From the NCBI GenBank assembly GCA_017882055.1, contig JADGQE010000188.1, forward strand, positions 1 to 7,528: 7,528 bases of DNA, written 5' to 3'. Made by a program: the position numbers and the translations under genes. Shown piece by piece: positions 5,557 to 7,528 of the stretch. The notes under the pieces are model-generated. The model was not told the DNA's origin and made no database searches. It was given only the letters and a program-made list of their open reading frames with translations. Positions within the stretch are counted from its first letter, which is position 1. Every line of letters begins with the position of its first letter. The DNA comes from Thermoflexales bacterium (GTDB taxonomy: Bacteria > Chloroflexota > Anaerolineae > Fen-1058).

Positions 5557-6465
5557 ATGCTGCACACTGACGTCAACCCGGACGCGCTCGAACGCGCTAT
5601 CCTGAAGACCATTCTCTATTCCGATCTGTTCGATTATCCGCTCACACCTGAAGAGGTGACGCACTATCTGAACGGCGTATCGAGTACGGTGGATGAGGTG
5701 CGCGCTTGCCTCGCCCGATCGCGTTGGCTGACCGATCGCGTCGTGGCCGCGAATGGCTACCTGGCCGTGCGTGGACGTGAAGCCGTCATTGCGCGGCGGC
5801 TCGATCGGGTCCGCTCATCCGATCGGTTGTGGTGGCACGCGCGGCGCTTTGTGCGGGTGCTGCGCCTCTTGCCCTTTGTGCGGATGATCGCCATCACCGG
5901 CGCGTTGTCGATGAAGAACAGCGCCGCAGATGATGACATCGATGTGTTGATCGTCACCACGCCCGATCGGGTCTGGCTAACCCGTGCGTTTGCGATTGCC
6001 CTGGTCTACGTGGGCAAGCTGTTCGGCGATACGTTGTGTCCCAACTACGTGATCTCGGAAAGAGCACTGGCCCTGGATAAACGCACGTTGTTCGTGGCGC
6101 ATGAGTTCATTCAGATGGTGCCCATCTATGGCCGAGCCGTATACGATCGTATGCGGGCGGCCAATCCGTGGATTCAGAACGTGCTGCCCAATGCGACGCA
6201 GCCATTGTGGAGTGAACCCGAACAACAACACGGCCGGATCGCGCGGAGCGCGAAGCGCGTTATGGAAGGATTGCTAAGTGGGCACGTTGGCGACGCTCTG
6301 GAAACGTGGGAGATGTGCCGCAAAATCCGCAAATTTCAGGGCAAATCAGGTTATCCCGATGGGGACGCGATCCTCGATCGCGATCACGTCAAGGGCCACT
6401 TCAACGACTACGGTGAGCCGGTGATGCGGCTGTACGCCGAGCGCCTAACACAATTCGAAACATGA
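5557..6465 (+). CDS. Nucleotidyltransferase-fold protein of unknown role
   Basis: The 302-residue product carries a DNA polymerase beta-like nucleotidyltransferase signature: TGALSMKNSAADDDIDVLIV, with Gly115, Ser118 and the DxD pair Asp127/Asp129, the usual metal-binding carboxylates. A third carboxylate was not identified. The N-terminal part (about 8-75: LYSDLFDYPLTPEEVTHYL then SRWLTDRVVAANGYLAVRG) looks like a winged-helix domain, which is inference. A basic, aromatic linker (80-110) follows. Residues 139-157 are hydrophobic but interrupted by Arg and Lys, so a membrane span is doubtful. DTLCPNYVIS (158-167) looks like a family block. The start at 5557 has no clear ribosome binding site. 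The stop codon overlaps the ATG of the radical SAM gene (ATGA, 6462-6465), so the two are probably translated in tandem and act together. It could modify a small molecule or lipid-linked substrate by transfer of a nucleotide, or be a non-catalytic member of the fold. Confidence 0.8.
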   Translation: MLHTDVNPDALERAILKTILYSDLFDYPLTPEEVTHYLNGVSSTVDEVRACLARSRWLTDRVVAANGYLAVRGREAVIARRLDRVRSSDRLWWHARRFVRVLRLLPFVRMIAITGALSMKNSAADDDIDVLIVTTPDRVWLTRAFAIALVYVGKLFGDTLCPNYVISERALALDKRTLFVAHEFIQMVPIYGRAVYDRMRAANPWIQNVLPNATQPLWSEPEQQHGRIARSAKRVMEGLLSGHVGDALETWEMCRKIRKFQGKSGYPDGDAILDRDHVKGHFNDYGEPVMRLYAERLTQFET

Positions 6466-7528
6466 CAGACATCCTGTTCGGCCAGGCCTATTATCTGCGC
6501 TTCGATCCCAAACTCTACGCGGCGCGGCAGCCTTATCCGCCGCTGGGCACTCTGTACGCGGCTGCCTACTTGCGTGCACGCGGCTACGCCGTGGCAGTGT
6601 TTGATGCGATGCTGGCCGAATCGGAAGAGGAATGGGCAGCCGCGCTCGATCGGCATCAGCCGCGCTTCGCGATTCTGTACGAAGATAACTTCAACTACTT
6701 GAGCAAGATGTGTTTGCTGCGCATGCGCGAGGCCGCCTTCAAAATGATCGAGCTGGCGAAAGCGCGGGGTTGCACGGTGATCGTATGCGGCGCAGACGCC
6801 ACGGATCATGCGCCGGATTATCTGGCGCGCGGCGCGGATTTCGTGCTAATCGGTGAAGGCGAAGTCACGCTGAGCGAGTTGCTCGATCGGCTGTATCACC
6901 GATCGGCTGGTGAGATCCCCGCGTTCGAAGACATTCTCGGTCTGGCCTGGCTCGGCGGACGCACGCCGCGTCGACCGGATATCACGCGGCTGGATGAGTT
7001 ACCGTTTCCGGCGTGGGACCTGATCGACGTCGAGCGCTACCGCAGTATCTGGCGGCTGCATCACGGTTACTATTCGATGAACATGGTGACGACACGCGGC
7101 TGCCCTTATCATTGCAACTGGTGTGCCAAACCGATCTGGGGACAACGTTACAATACGCGCTCACCCGAAAATGTCGTCGCCGAAATGAAGTGGCTGAAAG
7201 AGACATATCACCCCGATCACATCTGGTTCGTCGACGACATCTTTGGCCTGAAGCCCGGCTGGATCGAACGCTTTGGCCAGTTGGCGCGTGAGCAAGCGGC
7301 TGTCATTCCGTTCAAGTGCCTCTCGCGCGCCGACTTGATCAAGCCAGCGGTGGTAGCGGGTTTGAAAGAGGCTGGTTGTCACACCGTATGGATGGGCGCC
7401 GAATCCGGATCGCAGCGAATTCTCGACGCGATGGAGAAAGGTACTACGGTTTCGCAAATCGCCGAAGCGCGCCGCTTGCTCGGCGCGGCTGGGATTAAGG
7501 TCGCGTACTTTTTGCAGTTCGGTTATCC
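6462..7528 (+). CDS. B12-binding-domain radical SAM protein, N-terminal part
   Basis: The frame is open from ATG 6462 to the window edge, giving 355 complete codons of a longer gene. The N-terminal half resembles a cobalamin-binding domain: PYPPLGTLYAAAYLRARGY at 24-42, a central strand FAILYEDN, VIVCGADATDHAPDYL at 107-121 and VLIGEGEVTL at 128-137. The classical DxHxxG cobalamin His motif is not seen, which is common in this class. The linker ends in LDELPFPAWDLID. The radical SAM core has Cys214, Cys218 and Cys221 (CPYHCNWC, CX3CX2C) for a [4Fe-4S] cluster, WFVDDIFGLK at 255-264 and a GAESGS SAM-binding block at 312-317. Family members do methylations, ring closures and other radical steps on lipids, tetrapyrroles or antibiotics. 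It has no ribosome binding site of its own; its ATG overlaps the preceding TGA, so translational coupling is likely. The substrate is unknown and the C-terminus is missing. Confidence 0.92.
   Translation, partial: MTDILFGQAYYLRFDPKLYAARQPYPPLGTLYAAAYLRARGYAVAVFDAMLAESEEEWAAALDRHQPRFAILYEDNFNYLSKMCLLRMREAAFKMIELAKARGCTVIVCGADATDHAPDYLARGADFVLIGEGEVTLSELLDRLYHRSAGEIPAFEDILGLAWLGGRTPRRPDITRLDELPFPAWDLIDVERYRSIWRLHHGYYSMNMVTTRGCPYHCNWCAKPIWGQRYNTRSPENVVAEMKWLKETYHPDHIWFVDDIFGLKPGWIERFGQLAREQAAVIPFKCLSRADLIKPAVVAGLKEAGCHTVWMGAESGSQRILDAMEKGTTVSQIAEARRLLGAAGIKVAYFLQFGY

Noticed and set aside
1..7528. CRISPR array, tRNA/rRNA genes, defence or phage genes
   Set aside because: No regularly spaced repeats, no tRNA-like cloverleaf, and no transposase, integrase, toxin-antitoxin or restriction gene was seen. 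The nucleotidyltransferase-fold protein has no MNT/HEPN or AbiEii-type partner beside it.

Overview
The window is 7.5 kb of moderately GC-rich bacterial DNA, and every recognisable gene is on the + strand. The gene set is a multihaem cytochrome, an M3 oligopeptidase, an HpnA-like reductase, an F420/FMN split-barrel protein, an aldo/keto reductase and a B12-dependent radical SAM enzyme. Together with a very high density of the palindrome CGATCG (about 30 by eye) and a TGTCATTCTGAGC-type palindromic repeat, this suggests Chloroflexota or a similar environmental phylum. That assignment is inference from gene content and style; no marker gene is present.

Layout: (1) 1-237, the C-terminal end of a c-type cytochrome with three CXXCH motifs. 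(2) 238-365, a short gap with a 15-base-period tandem repeat and a good promoter (TTGACA, 17 bases, TATGGT). (3) 366-2072, an M3-family zinc oligoendopeptidase. (4) 2189-3145, an NAD(P)-dependent extended SDR resembling HpnA, with repeats in its leader. (5) 3250-3645, a 131-aa protein of unknown function with an acidic tail and its own extended -10 promoter. (6) 3646-3855, a gap holding a palindromic repeat of about 110 bases and then an intrinsic terminator that ends only 21 bases before the next start codon. (7) 3856-4254, a PPOX-class split-barrel protein. (8) 4314-5285, an aldo/keto reductase. (9) 5286-5556, a gap with a strong 14-bp hairpin and a possible promoter. (10) 5557-6465, a nucleotidyltransferase-fold protein. 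(11) 6462 to the right edge, a B12-binding radical SAM protein, open at the edge, whose ATG overlaps the preceding TGA.

Most genes look like independent units: gaps are 59-271 bases and several have their own promoter or terminator signals. Two pairs could be co-transcribed. The split-barrel protein and the aldo/keto reductase are 59 bases apart and both are probable redox enzymes. The nucleotidyltransferase-like protein and the B12 radical SAM protein overlap by 4 bases and are very probably translationally coupled. That second pair continues off the right edge and is the best candidate for a poorly described pathway. No RNA genes, CRISPR arrays, transposases or phage genes were seen.
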